A DNA stretch of 6,165 nucleotides from Methylococcaceae bacterium (GTDB lineage: Bacteria; Pseudomonadota; Gammaproteobacteria; Methylococcales; UBA1147). Positions 1 through 5,478 of the stretch are shown here, piece after piece (the stretch's first letter is position 1; every line of letters begins with the position of its first letter). The notes beneath the pieces were generated by a model, which was not told the origin of the DNA, searched no databases, and saw only the letters and a program-made list of their open reading frames with translations. The translations under genes and the position numbers were made by a program. The DNA lies in assembly GCA_022616595.1 (NCBI GenBank), contig JAKEEL010000192.1, forward strand, positions 1 to 6,165, written 5' to 3'.

Positions 1-117
1 CCGGGCACCACCAGAATACCCGATAACGCTTGCCGTCAGCAGAAACATCCCTGCAGAAACTGTGAAAAAAACTCGACCCCTGCCCAAAACCAGATCCAAG
101 TCATTCCGTTTGAACAA
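1..117 (-). CDS. Possible 5' end of a divergent membrane-protein gene (partial, low confidence)
   Basis: Reading leftwards on the minus strand, a frame is open from a stop (TAG, complement of 124-126) to the window edge. A TTG at 115-117 would give 39 residues. They begin polar and charged (around KRNDLDL), continue through a basic GRGR patch and then become hydrophobic (about residues 16-34, VFFTVSAGMFLLTASVIGY). A basic stretch before a hydrophobic one is typical of a first membrane helix with the N-terminus inside. An ATG at 46-48 is another possible start but leaves almost nothing before the helix. I see no convincing ribosome binding site for either start. Two plus-strand frames are also open here, so openness alone proves little. 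I do not recognise the family. It may be chance. Confidence 0.2.
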   Translation of the reverse strand, partial: MFKRNDLDLVLGRGRVFFTVSAGMFLLTASVIGYSGGAR

Positions 118-190
118 AATCCACTAATAGGAAAATAGATGACGTCGTCCTGACTCCTACAGCGATGCTTCTATTTTGCCGCCGGGCTTA

Positions 191-199
191 TGTTATAAT
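191..199 (+). promoter_or_regulatory. Extended -10 promoter for the pfp operon
   Basis: TGTTATAAT is a perfect extended -10 element: TG, one base, then consensus TATAAT at 194-199. No good -35 lies at normal spacing (TTCTAT at 169-174 is 19 bp away), which is usual for extended -10 promoters recognised by the housekeeping sigma factor. Transcription would begin near 205-207. That leaves a leader of only about 27 nt before the proposed TTG start of pfp. It also means the more upstream TTG at 176 would not be in this transcript. Confidence 0.7.
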
Positions 200-215
200 C
201 CCCCATTTCTTTTAC

Positions 216-236
216 ATGTCCATGGTTTTCAATTGA
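216..236 (+). other. Leader mini-ORF overlapping the pfp start
   Basis: ATG at 216 (with a second ATG at 222) opens a six-codon frame, MSMVFN, ending in TGA at 234-236. Its stop overlaps the proposed pfp TTG start (233-235) as TTGA, an arrangement like the ATGA overlaps used for translational coupling. The mini-ORF lies about 10 nt from the predicted transcription start and has no Shine-Dalgarno of its own. It may drive pfp translation by termination-reinitiation, may be chance, or may mark a one-base indel that separates pfp from an ATG start. Confidence 0.3.
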
Positions 237-1489
237 AAAACGCGTTTTATGCTCAATCCGGGGGGGTAACCGCGGTCATCAACGCGAGTGCCTGCGGCCT
301 GATCGAAACGGCCCGCAAACATCCTGAACGGATCGGCAGGGTTTACGCGGGTCGGAATGGAATACTCGGCGCATTGACCGAAGACCTGATCGATACCGGC
401 CGGGAAAGCGATGAAGCGGTTGCAGCGCTGCGCCATACGCCTGCGGGCGCATTCGGTTCCTGCCGGCATAAACTCAAAGGGCTGGATCAAAGCAAGATCG
501 AATATGAGCGCCTGATCGAAGTATTCAGAGCCCACGAGATCGGGTATTTCTTCTATAACGGTGGTGGTGATTCACAGGATACTGCCCACAAGGTATCTAA
601 GTTCGGCGAAAAGCTCGGGTATCCGATCACCTGTATCGGGATTCCGAAAACGGTCGACAATGATCTTCCGGTTACCGATAATTGCCCCGGATTCGGATCG
701 GCCGCGAAGTATGTCGCCGTGTCGATGCGGGAAGCCAGCCTCGACGTCGCCTCGATGTGCTCGACCTCGACCAGGGTGTTCGTTCTCGAGGTCATGGGAA
801 GGCATGCCGGTTGGATCGCGGCTGCAGGGGGGCTGGCCGCGGATGATCGGAATGATATTCCGGTGGTGATCCTGTTTCCCGAACTTCCATTCGAGGAAGG
901 CCCTTTCCTCTCGCGGGTCCGTCAGAATGTCGAGAAATACGGATATTGTTCGGTGGTCGTCTCCGAAGGCGTGAAGGGTCCGAACGGAAATTTTTTGTCC
1001 GAGGCCGGAGGAACCGATGCCTTCGGCCACGCACAACTCGGCGGGGTGGCTCCGCTCATTGCGAATATCGTGAAAAAATCATTGGGCTACAAATACCATT
1101 GGGCCGTCGCGGACTATTTGCAACGTGCGGCGCGCCACATCGCTTCGAAGACCGATGTGGAACAGGCCTATGCGATGGGCCGGGCCGCGGTCGAGCTTGC
1201 GCTCAAAGGCGAGAACGCCGTGATGCCTACGATTGTCCGGACTTGTGATTCGCCTTATCGATGGGAGATCGGTTCGGTGCCGCTTTCCGAAGTCGCCAAT
1301 GTCGAAAAAATGTTGCCGCGCGCTTTCATCAGCGCGGATGGCTTCGGGATCACCGAAGCGTGCCGGAATTACCTGCTTCCCTTGATCGAGGGCGAGGACT
1401 ATCCGCCATACAAGAACGGAATGCCGGACTATGTGACCCTGAAAAACATCGGTGTCGAAAAAAAACTCACGACACCGTTCAACGGATAA
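233..1489 (+). CDS. pfp: Pyrophosphate-dependent 6-phosphofructokinase (PPi-PFK)
   Basis: It transfers phosphate from PPi to fructose 6-phosphate, reversibly, in the cytoplasm (glycolysis/gluconeogenesis); methanotroph homologues also act on sedoheptulose 7-phosphate. From TTG at 233 the product is 418 residues. The N-terminal SGGVTAVINA (about 9-18) is the family's phosphate-donor loop. NGGGDS (109-114) has Asp113 where ATP enzymes carry Gly, and PKTVDND (138-144) has Lys139 where ATP enzymes carry Gly; both mark PPi specificity. Asp142 and Asp144 are the expected catalytic and Mg-binding acids. MGRHAG (188-193) is the sugar-phosphate motif. The frame stays open back to a TTG at 176, but that start lies upstream of the -10 element and adds 19 residues of unrelated type. 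Homology begins at KNAFYAQSGG, just after TTG 233. There is no clear Shine-Dalgarno for TTG 233, so the start is less sure than the function. hppA follows after 208 bases, an arrangement known to be cotranscribed in Methylococcus capsulatus. Confidence 0.93.
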   Translation: MKNAFYAQSGGVTAVINASACGLIETARKHPERIGRVYAGRNGILGALTEDLIDTGRESDEAVAALRHTPAGAFGSCRHKLKGLDQSKIEYERLIEVFRAHEIGYFFYNGGGDSQDTAHKVSKFGEKLGYPITCIGIPKTVDNDLPVTDNCPGFGSAAKYVAVSMREASLDVASMCSTSTRVFVLEVMGRHAGWIAAAGGLAADDRNDIPVVILFPELPFEEGPFLSRVRQNVEKYGYCSVVVSEGVKGPNGNFLSEAGGTDAFGHAQLGGVAPLIANIVKKSLGYKYHWAVADYLQRAARHIASKTDVEQAYAMGRAAVELALKGENAVMPTIVRTCDSPYRWEIGSVPLSEVANVEKMLPRAFISADGFGITEACRNYLLPLIEGEDYPPYKNGMPDYVTLKNIGVEKKLTTPFNG

Positions 1490-1697
1490 ATTTCAGAGAC
1501 ATCCTATAGATAAAGCAACCCGACAGGGATGATCGCTGATTTTCTGCGAGGCCATCCAACACGAATGGCCGAACACCGGAACCAAGAACTTTCGCGAACC
1601 AGGCAGCTACGCGTGTTTCATGGTTCCCGAAACGAAACCATCTTTACACGTACAACACGATCCGCCGGTCGAATCATTACAATAGAGGAGGAAATTC
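1490..1697 (+). other. Non-coding spacer between pfp and hppA
   Basis: These 208 bases hold no recognisable gene. Two small hairpins can be seen: GGCCAT (1550-1555) with ATGGCC (1565-1570), and ATGGTT with AACCAT around 1620-1641. Neither is followed by a run of T, so I see no intrinsic terminator, and readthrough from pfp into hppA is plausible. TTTACA (1643-1648) and TACAAT (1678-1683) resemble promoter boxes, but their spacing of 29 bp is wrong. The spacer is long for a simple operon and could hold an RNA control element that I cannot name. Confidence 0.5.
1686..1691 (+). promoter_or_regulatory. Ribosome binding site of hppA
   Basis: AGGAGG is a perfect Shine-Dalgarno core, six bases before the ATG at 1698. 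It fixes that start over the later in-frame ATGs at 1740 and 1746, which have no such site. Confidence 0.85.
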
Positions 1698-3833
1698 ATG
1701 GCCACATTAAACGCCGTATTCAATCGGCACGGGATTGCAATGTATATGCAGAACCGCCACTATCGGAACATCGCGATCATCAGCGTCGCGCTGTTGTTGG
1801 TGATCGGCATCGTCGTCAGCTGGGGGGTCTCGTTTGCGATTGCCGCGGCCTGCGCCGCTCTTCTCTACGGATTGATATCGATCGATTGGGTCAACTCGAG
1901 ATCCGGCGGGAACCACCGCATGCAGGAAATCGCAGCGGCGATCCAACAAGGAGCGAAAGCCTATCTGAACCGCCAGTATAAAACCATCAGCGTGGTCGGG
2001 ATCACGCTTTTCCTGATCATCGGTTTCGCTCTCGACTGGGCCACGGCCTTCGGCTTCGCGCTCGGCGCGGTTCTTTCGGGCGCGGCCGGATATATCGGGA
2101 TGAATATTTCGGTGCGCGCGAATTCCAGGACCGCGCAAGCCGCCTACCAAGGCCTGGATGCCGCGTTTCAGGTCGCGTTTCGCGGCGGTGCGATCACCGG
2201 CATGCTGGTGGTCGGGCTCGGCCTGCTCGGCGTCGCGGGCTACTATGCCCTGCTGGTGGCCGCGGGCGCCGAAGACCCTTTGCATGCCTTGGTCGGTCTT
2301 GCGTTCGGCGGTTCCTTGATTTCGATTTTCGCGCGTCTCGGCGGCGGCATCTTCACCAAGGGCGCCGATGTCGGTGCGGACCTCGTCGGTAAGGTCGAGG
2401 CCGGCATTCCGGAAGACGATCCGCGCAATCCCGCGGTGATCGCCGATAATGTCGGCGACAATGTCGGAGACTGCGCGGGCATGGCCGCGGACCTGTTCGA
2501 GACCTACGCGGTCACGATCATCGCGACGATGGTGCTTGCGGGGCTCCTGGTCCAGAATGCATCCGAAGGCGCCATCGTCTATCCGCTGGTCCTTGGCGCG
2601 GTTTCCATTTTCACCTCAATCGCAGGCGCCTATTGCGTCAAAGTCAAGAAGGACGGGAGGGTCATGAACGCGCTGTACAAGGGCGTCGTGGTATCCGGCG
2701 GGCTGTCGGCGATCCTGTACTACCCGATCACGCTGATTATGCTCGGCGAAAGCCTGACTGTGAACCATGCCGTCGTGCCGACGATCAATGTCTATCTCGC
2801 GGCGCTGATCGGACTGGTCCTGACGGCCGCGATGGTCGCGATCACGGAGTATTACACGTCGACCGAGTTCAATCCGGTCAAGGTGATCGCCAATGCGTCC
2901 ACGACCGGTCACGGCACCAATATCATCGCGGGGCTCGCGGTTTCCTTGAAAGCGACCGCAGCCCCGGTGCTCGCGGTCTGCGCGAGCATCTGGGGAGCCT
3001 ATGAACTCGCGGGATTGTTCGGTCTGGCCGTCGCGGCCACCGCGATGTTGTCGATGGCCGGAATGATCGTCGCGCTGGATGCCTATGGTCCGATCACGGA
3101 CAATGCGGGAGGCATCGCGGAAATGGCGGACTTGCCCGAGGAAATCCGCGACATCACCGATCCGCTCGATGCGGTCGGCAACACCACGAAGGCGGTTACC
3201 AAAGGTTATGCGATCGGTTCGGCGGGGCTCGCCGCGCTGGTCCTGTTTGCCGATTACACCGCGAACCTGGGCGGTAACATGGCTTTCGATCTGTCCGACC
3301 ACATGGTCGTGATCGGTCTGTTCATCGGTGGTCTGGTACCCTACCTGTTCGGAGCCCTCGCGATGGAAGCTGTGGGCCGCGCGGCCGGCGGAATCGTGGT
3401 CGAAGTCCGCCGCCAGTTCAAGGAAATCCCGGGGATCATGGACGGTAGCGGAAAGCCCGATTATTCAAAAGCGGTCGATCTCTTGACCGCCGCGGCCATC
3501 AAGGAAATGATCGTCCCTTCGCTGCTCCCGATCGCGGTCCCGGTGATCGTCGGGCTGACGCTCGGAAAGGAGGCTCTCGGCGGGGTATTGATCGGTTCGA
3601 TCATCACCGGACTGTTCGTCGCCTTGTCCATGACCACGGGCGGCGGAGCTTGGGACAACGCAAAAAAATATATCGAGGACGGCAACCTCGGCGGCAAGGG
3701 CTCGGAGGCCCACAAGGCTGCGGTGACGGGCGACACGGTCGGCGATCCCTACAAGGATACCGCGGGTCCCGCGATCAACCCGATGATCAAGATCATCAAT
3801 ATCGTCGCCTTGCTGATCGTCCCCTTGCTTTAA
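1698..3833 (+). CDS. hppA: Membrane-bound proton-translocating pyrophosphatase, K+-independent type
   Basis: This integral membrane ion pump of the inner membrane couples PPi hydrolysis to H+ translocation, and can run in reverse. The 711-residue length is normal for the family (about 660-780, usually 16 helices). The first hydrophobic segments are near residues 25-41 and 44-61, followed by the conserved GAKAYLNRQYKTI stretch. DVGADLVGKVE (224-234) binds PPi and Mg, continuing into GIPEDDPRNP and DNVGDNVGDCAGMAADLFE (250-268). GGGAWDNAKK (648-657) and GDTVGDPYKDT (678-688) near the C-terminus complete the active-site set of Asp and Lys residues, and none is missing. GNTTKAVTKG (494-503) carries Lys498 and Thr501; these positions are Ala and Ala or Gly in K+-dependent enzymes, so this pump should not need K+. 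It is probably cotranscribed with pfp, removing or supplying its PPi. Proton rather than sodium specificity follows from the subfamily. Confidence 0.96.
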   Translation: MATLNAVFNRHGIAMYMQNRHYRNIAIISVALLLVIGIVVSWGVSFAIAAACAALLYGLISIDWVNSRSGGNHRMQEIAAAIQQGAKAYLNRQYKTISVVGITLFLIIGFALDWATAFGFALGAVLSGAAGYIGMNISVRANSRTAQAAYQGLDAAFQVAFRGGAITGMLVVGLGLLGVAGYYALLVAAGAEDPLHALVGLAFGGSLISIFARLGGGIFTKGADVGADLVGKVEAGIPEDDPRNPAVIADNVGDNVGDCAGMAADLFETYAVTIIATMVLAGLLVQNASEGAIVYPLVLGAVSIFTSIAGAYCVKVKKDGRVMNALYKGVVVSGGLSAILYYPITLIMLGESLTVNHAVVPTINVYLAALIGLVLTAAMVAITEYYTSTEFNPVKVIANASTTGHGTNIIAGLAVSLKATAAPVLAVCASIWGAYELAGLFGLAVAATAMLSMAGMIVALDAYGPITDNAGGIAEMADLPEEIRDITDPLDAVGNTTKAVTKGYAIGSAGLAALVLFADYTANLGGNMAFDLSDHMVVIGLFIGGLVPYLFGALAMEAVGRAAGGIVVEVRRQFKEIPGIMDGSGKPDYSKAVDLLTAAAIKEMIVPSLLPIAVPVIVGLTLGKEALGGVLIGSIITGLFVALSMTTGGGAWDNAKKYIEDGNLGGKGSEAHKAAVTGDTVGDPYKDTAGPAINPMIKIINIVALLIVPLL

Positions 3834-3844
3834 GATACGTTCCG

Positions 3845-3886
3845 CGGTCGGTGACCCTCCGGCATCACGACGCGGGTCATCGATCG
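3845..3886 (+). repeat. Stable 13-bp intercistronic hairpin
   Basis: CGGTCGGTGACCC (3845-3857) pairs with GGGTCATCGATCG (3874-3886) over 13 consecutive positions, of which two are G-U pairs, with a 16-nt loop. The G-U pairs form in RNA of the plus strand, so it is probably an RNA structure. No T run follows (the next bases are GACCATGAC), so it is not a classical intrinsic terminator. It sits between hppA and the next gene, just before that gene's ribosome binding site. Likely roles are partial attenuation, mRNA end protection or a processing site. Confidence 0.55.
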
Positions 3887-3895
3887 GACCATGAC

Positions 3896-3900
3896 AGGAG
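3896..3900 (+). promoter_or_regulatory. Ribosome binding site of the ICL/PEP-mutase-like gene
   Basis: AGGAG lies 10 bases before ATG 3911, slightly long spacing but the only good site nearby. It supports that ATG over the open frame extending upstream into hppA. Confidence 0.65.
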
Positions 3901-3910
3901 AACAGACCTT

Positions 3911-4774
3911 ATGACGTCGCCCGCAGATCGGTTGAGAGAGTTGCTCAACAGACCCGGCTTGTTGATCATGCCGGGCTGCCACGATGCGACATCGGCCAAG
4001 CTGATCGAAGCCGCCGGCTTCGATATCGCGTTCATGAGCGGCTTCGCGGTCTCGGCGAGCCGGCTCGGCATGCCGGACACCGGCTTGATTTCCTACGGGG
4101 AAATGGTCGATCAGGGGCGGAATATCTGCTCCGCGATATCGATTCCGGTGTGTGGCGACGGCGATACCGGTTACGGCAATGCGCTGAACGTGAAGCGCAC
4201 CGTTCAGGGCTACGCGGCGGCGGGCTTCGCCTGCATCATGATCGAAGACCAGTTGGCCCCGAAACGCTGCGGCCATACCCAGAACAAGGCCGTGGTCGAT
4301 CGCGATGAAGCATTCAGCCGAATCCGGGCCGCGGTCGACAGCCGCAACGAGGGCAGGGACATTTTGATCATGGCCCGCACCGATGCGAGGGCGACCCACG
4401 GTCTGGACGAGGCGATCGCACGCGCCAAGGGTTTTGCCGAACTCGGAGCCGACATTTCGTTCGTCGAAGCCCCGGAAAGCGAAGACGAAATGAGACGCTA
4501 TTGCGACGCAGTCCCAGGACCGAAGATGGCCAACATGATCGAGTTCGGTAAAACTCCGAATCTACCGCCGAATCAGCTTGAAGACATCGGCTACAAGATC
4601 GCCGTGTATCCCTTGACTCTGTTGAATACCTCGATTGTCGCGATGCGGTCCTGCCTGGAACAGATCCGCGCGGGTCTACAACCCAAGAATATCCTGGACT
4701 TCGAGGGTCTGAAAGCCGCGGTCGGCTTCCCGGAATACTACGACGAGGAAAGCCGTTATTTCTCGGATCGCTGA
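3911..4774 (+). CDS. Isocitrate lyase/PEP mutase superfamily protein, probable carbon-carbon lyase
   Basis: The product is a 287-residue cytoplasmic (beta/alpha)8-barrel enzyme of the family holding methylisocitrate lyase PrpB, 2,3-dimethylmalate lyase, oxaloacetate decarboxylase and PEP mutase. Visible motifs in order are MPGCHDATSAKLIEAAGF near the N-terminus, MSGFAVSASRLGMPD with Ser43-Gly44 for substrate carboxylate, GDGDTGYGN (82-90) with Mg-binding Asp83 and Asp85, IEDQ (111-114), and the mobile catalytic loop KRCGH (118-122) with Cys120. KRCGH is typical of the C-C lyases and is lacking in true PEP mutases and in PA4872-type oxaloacetate decarboxylases, so cleavage of a 2-methylisocitrate- or dimethylmalate-like acid is the best guess. 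The exact substrate cannot be read. The C-terminal FPEYYDEESRYF resembles the general ICL/PEP-mutase group more than PrpB, and no prpC or prpD neighbour is seen. The frame is open upstream to about 3650 within hppA, but that part is an overlap shadow. It follows hppA by 77 bases and may be a distal operon gene. Confidence 0.85.
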   Translation: MTSPADRLRELLNRPGLLIMPGCHDATSAKLIEAAGFDIAFMSGFAVSASRLGMPDTGLISYGEMVDQGRNICSAISIPVCGDGDTGYGNALNVKRTVQGYAAAGFACIMIEDQLAPKRCGHTQNKAVVDRDEAFSRIRAAVDSRNEGRDILIMARTDARATHGLDEAIARAKGFAELGADISFVEAPESEDEMRRYCDAVPGPKMANMIEFGKTPNLPPNQLEDIGYKIAVYPLTLLNTSIVAMRSCLEQIRAGLQPKNILDFEGLKAAVGFPEYYDEESRYFSDR

Positions 4775-4867
4775 TCCCTGATCGGCCCGACGAAGCACGA
4801 GATCCTCAGTAACACAATCCTTTCACTGAAAATCCCTGGACTTCCATTCGACCCGATTCAGCCAGTC

Positions 4868-4916
4868 CGAACGGTCCTGAATTTTTCCGGCCACCGGGCG
4901 CGTCAGGACCGTTTCG
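4868..4916. repeat. Inverted repeat, 10-nt perfect arms with extension
   Basis: ACGGTCCTGA (4871-4880) is exactly repeated inverted as TCAGGACCGT (4903-4912). The pairing extends by A4870-T4913 and, past a one-base bulge, two more pairs (4868-4869 with 4915-4916). The 22-nt loop itself contains a small CCGG-CCA-CCGG stem. No T run follows on either strand, so it is not an ordinary terminator. Confidence 0.5.
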
Positions 4917-4928
4917 ACCCCGGGGTCG
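4915..4928. repeat. Perfect 14-nt palindrome
   Basis: CGACCCCGGGGTCG reads the same on both strands with no central spacer. It touches the end of the preceding inverted repeat. With no loop it is poor as an RNA hairpin and better suited to a dimeric DNA-binding protein or nuclease. No regulator is identifiable. Confidence 0.45.
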
Positions 4929-4972
4929 CGTGCGTACAGGAGCGGTCTCAAGGTCTGATTCCGAGTCCGATT

Positions 4973-5026
4973 CGGGACCGGATCCCGCGCGTGGGGCTGT
5001 CGTGTCTCGCTCCGACGAAGCTTCGG
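4973..5026. repeat. Further small GC-rich palindromes
   Basis: CGGGA (4973-4977) pairs with TCCCG (4983-4987) around CCGGA. CGAAGCTTCG (5016-5025) is a perfect 10-nt palindrome, flanked so that CCGA (5012-5015) can pair with TCGG (5023-5026). CGGTC (4943-4947) can also pair with GACCG (4976-4980), so alternative folds compete. Each is short and could be chance; the density is what stands out. Confidence 0.35.
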
Positions 5027-5081
5027 TAGCTCGCGAAAAGGAAATTGCATAGCACAAACCCGAATTTAATCAAACAGGATG

Positions 5082-5122
5082 ATTGGCCTGCGGTTATCAA
5101 CAACAAGCCGAGACAGGCCGAT
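5082..5122. repeat. Hairpin with a DnaA-box-like sequence in its loop
   Basis: ATTGGCCTG (5082-5090) pairs with CAGGCCGAT (5114-5122) over nine positions, one a G-U pair; the inner six (GGCCTG/CAGGCC) are perfect. The 23-nt loop contains TTATCAACA (5094-5102), one base from the DnaA box consensus TTATCCACA. No T run follows. Confidence 0.4.
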
Positions 5123-5185
5123 AGAAATCTAAACTTGCCGTCTTGAATTAATGCCGGATCGAGCGAATAACAGCTATCACATTGG

Positions 5186-5202
5186 ATTTTATAAAAATAT
5201 AT
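5186..5202. other. AT-only tract, candidate easily melted DNA
   Basis: Seventeen consecutive A/T bases sit in a broader AT-rich stretch (about 5170-5260), about 70 bases before the DnaA-box-like array. This is the position of a DNA unwinding element in many origins. It contains no copy of the E. coli 13-mer that I can see. Confidence 0.35.
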
Positions 5203-5274
5203 GTACCAAACTCGACGGGTGGTAAAAATTCATACAATCGAATAAAAACTCAACAATTCCGAACGGACGCAATA

Positions 5275-5321
5275 TCATCCACAGCTTTATCCACAAGCTA
5301 TTCCACATAAACTGTGGAAAA
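5275..5321. promoter_or_regulatory. DnaA-box-like array with 12-bp periodicity
   Basis: Three direct boxes start at 5275, 5287 and 5299, exactly 12 bp apart: TCATCCACA (one mismatch), TTATCCACA (perfect consensus) and TATTCCACA (two mismatches). An inverted TGTGGAAAA at 5313-5321 (complement TTTTCCACA, one mismatch) closes the array. DnaA binds such nonamers at origins, at titration sites like datA and at controlled promoters. Four sites in 47 bases with regular spacing are unlikely by chance. No dnaA, dnaN, mnmG or rpmH gene is in the window, so which role applies is unknown. A plasmid or phage iteron origin is another possibility. Confidence 0.6.
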
Positions 5322-5384
5322 CGGAGCCGAGACCAGTCGGTAGATTTCGAAGCGACCCGATCCTCGCGATTCCCAACAGAAGCG

Positions 5385-5410
5385 TGCAAAAAGCTTGCAA
5401 AAAGCCTGCA
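5385..5410 (+). repeat. 11-bp tandem repeat with phased A-tracts
   Basis: TGCAAAAAGCT at 5385-5395 is followed directly by TGCAAAAAGCC at 5396-5406 and a third partial unit, TGCA. Two A5 tracts are therefore 11 bp apart, about one helical turn, which tends to bend DNA. It lies 63 bases from the DnaA-box-like array. On the minus strand it reads as T-runs downstream of the PhzF-like gene, but no stem sits directly before them. Confidence 0.5.
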
Positions 5411-5478
5411 CGGACGCATTCACGGCCTCCTCTGGCAAACACTCCGGCGCCGTCATGCGAAGTGCGATAAGCATACTC

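Larger units (their letters stand above)
4775..5478. other. Gene-free convergent intergenic region, 704 bases
   Basis: I see no credible gene here. Minus-strand open frames between about 4806 and 5057 give low-complexity, Arg/Ser/Gly-rich peptides with no ribosome binding site. The left part (about 4860-5030) is GC-rich and full of palindromes. The middle (about 5050-5260) is AT-rich. From 5275 there is a DnaA-box-like array, and at 5385-5410 an 11-bp tandem repeat. It lies between two converging transcription units, yet neither gene has an obvious hairpin-plus-T-run terminator. The elements are listed separately. Confidence 0.7.

Noticed and set aside
176..232. Upstream TTG at 176 as the pfp start
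   Set aside because: It lies before the TATAAT at 194-199, so it would not be transcribed from that promoter, and the 19 extra residues do not look like the family.
572..1036. Long minus-strand ORFs inside pfp, hppA and the lyase-like gene
   Set aside because: They are antisense shadows of strongly conserved genes, rich in Arg and Asp, with no family resemblance.
1643..1683. TTTACA and TACAAT as a promoter for hppA
   Set aside because: The spacing is 29 bp instead of about 17, and the -10-like box lies against the ribosome binding site.
3650..3910. N-terminal extension of the lyase-like protein into hppA
   Set aside because: The extra residues are an Arg/Asp/Gly-rich shadow of the hppA frame; ATG 3911 has a ribosome binding site and starts the family homology.
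4806..5057. Minus-strand ORF of 83 codons
   Set aside because: Low-complexity Ser/Arg/Gly-rich product, no ribosome binding site, and it overlaps the palindrome cluster.
5275..5321. Firm call of the chromosomal origin oriC
   Set aside because: No origin-associated genes are in view and all four genes point towards the site; left as a DnaA-box-like array with open role.
5407..5478. Intrinsic terminator of the PhzF-like gene
   Set aside because: On the minus strand a weak interrupted stem (GCAT plus ACGGC/GCCGT) is separated from the T-run by about 11 bases, so it lacks the stem directly followed by Ts.
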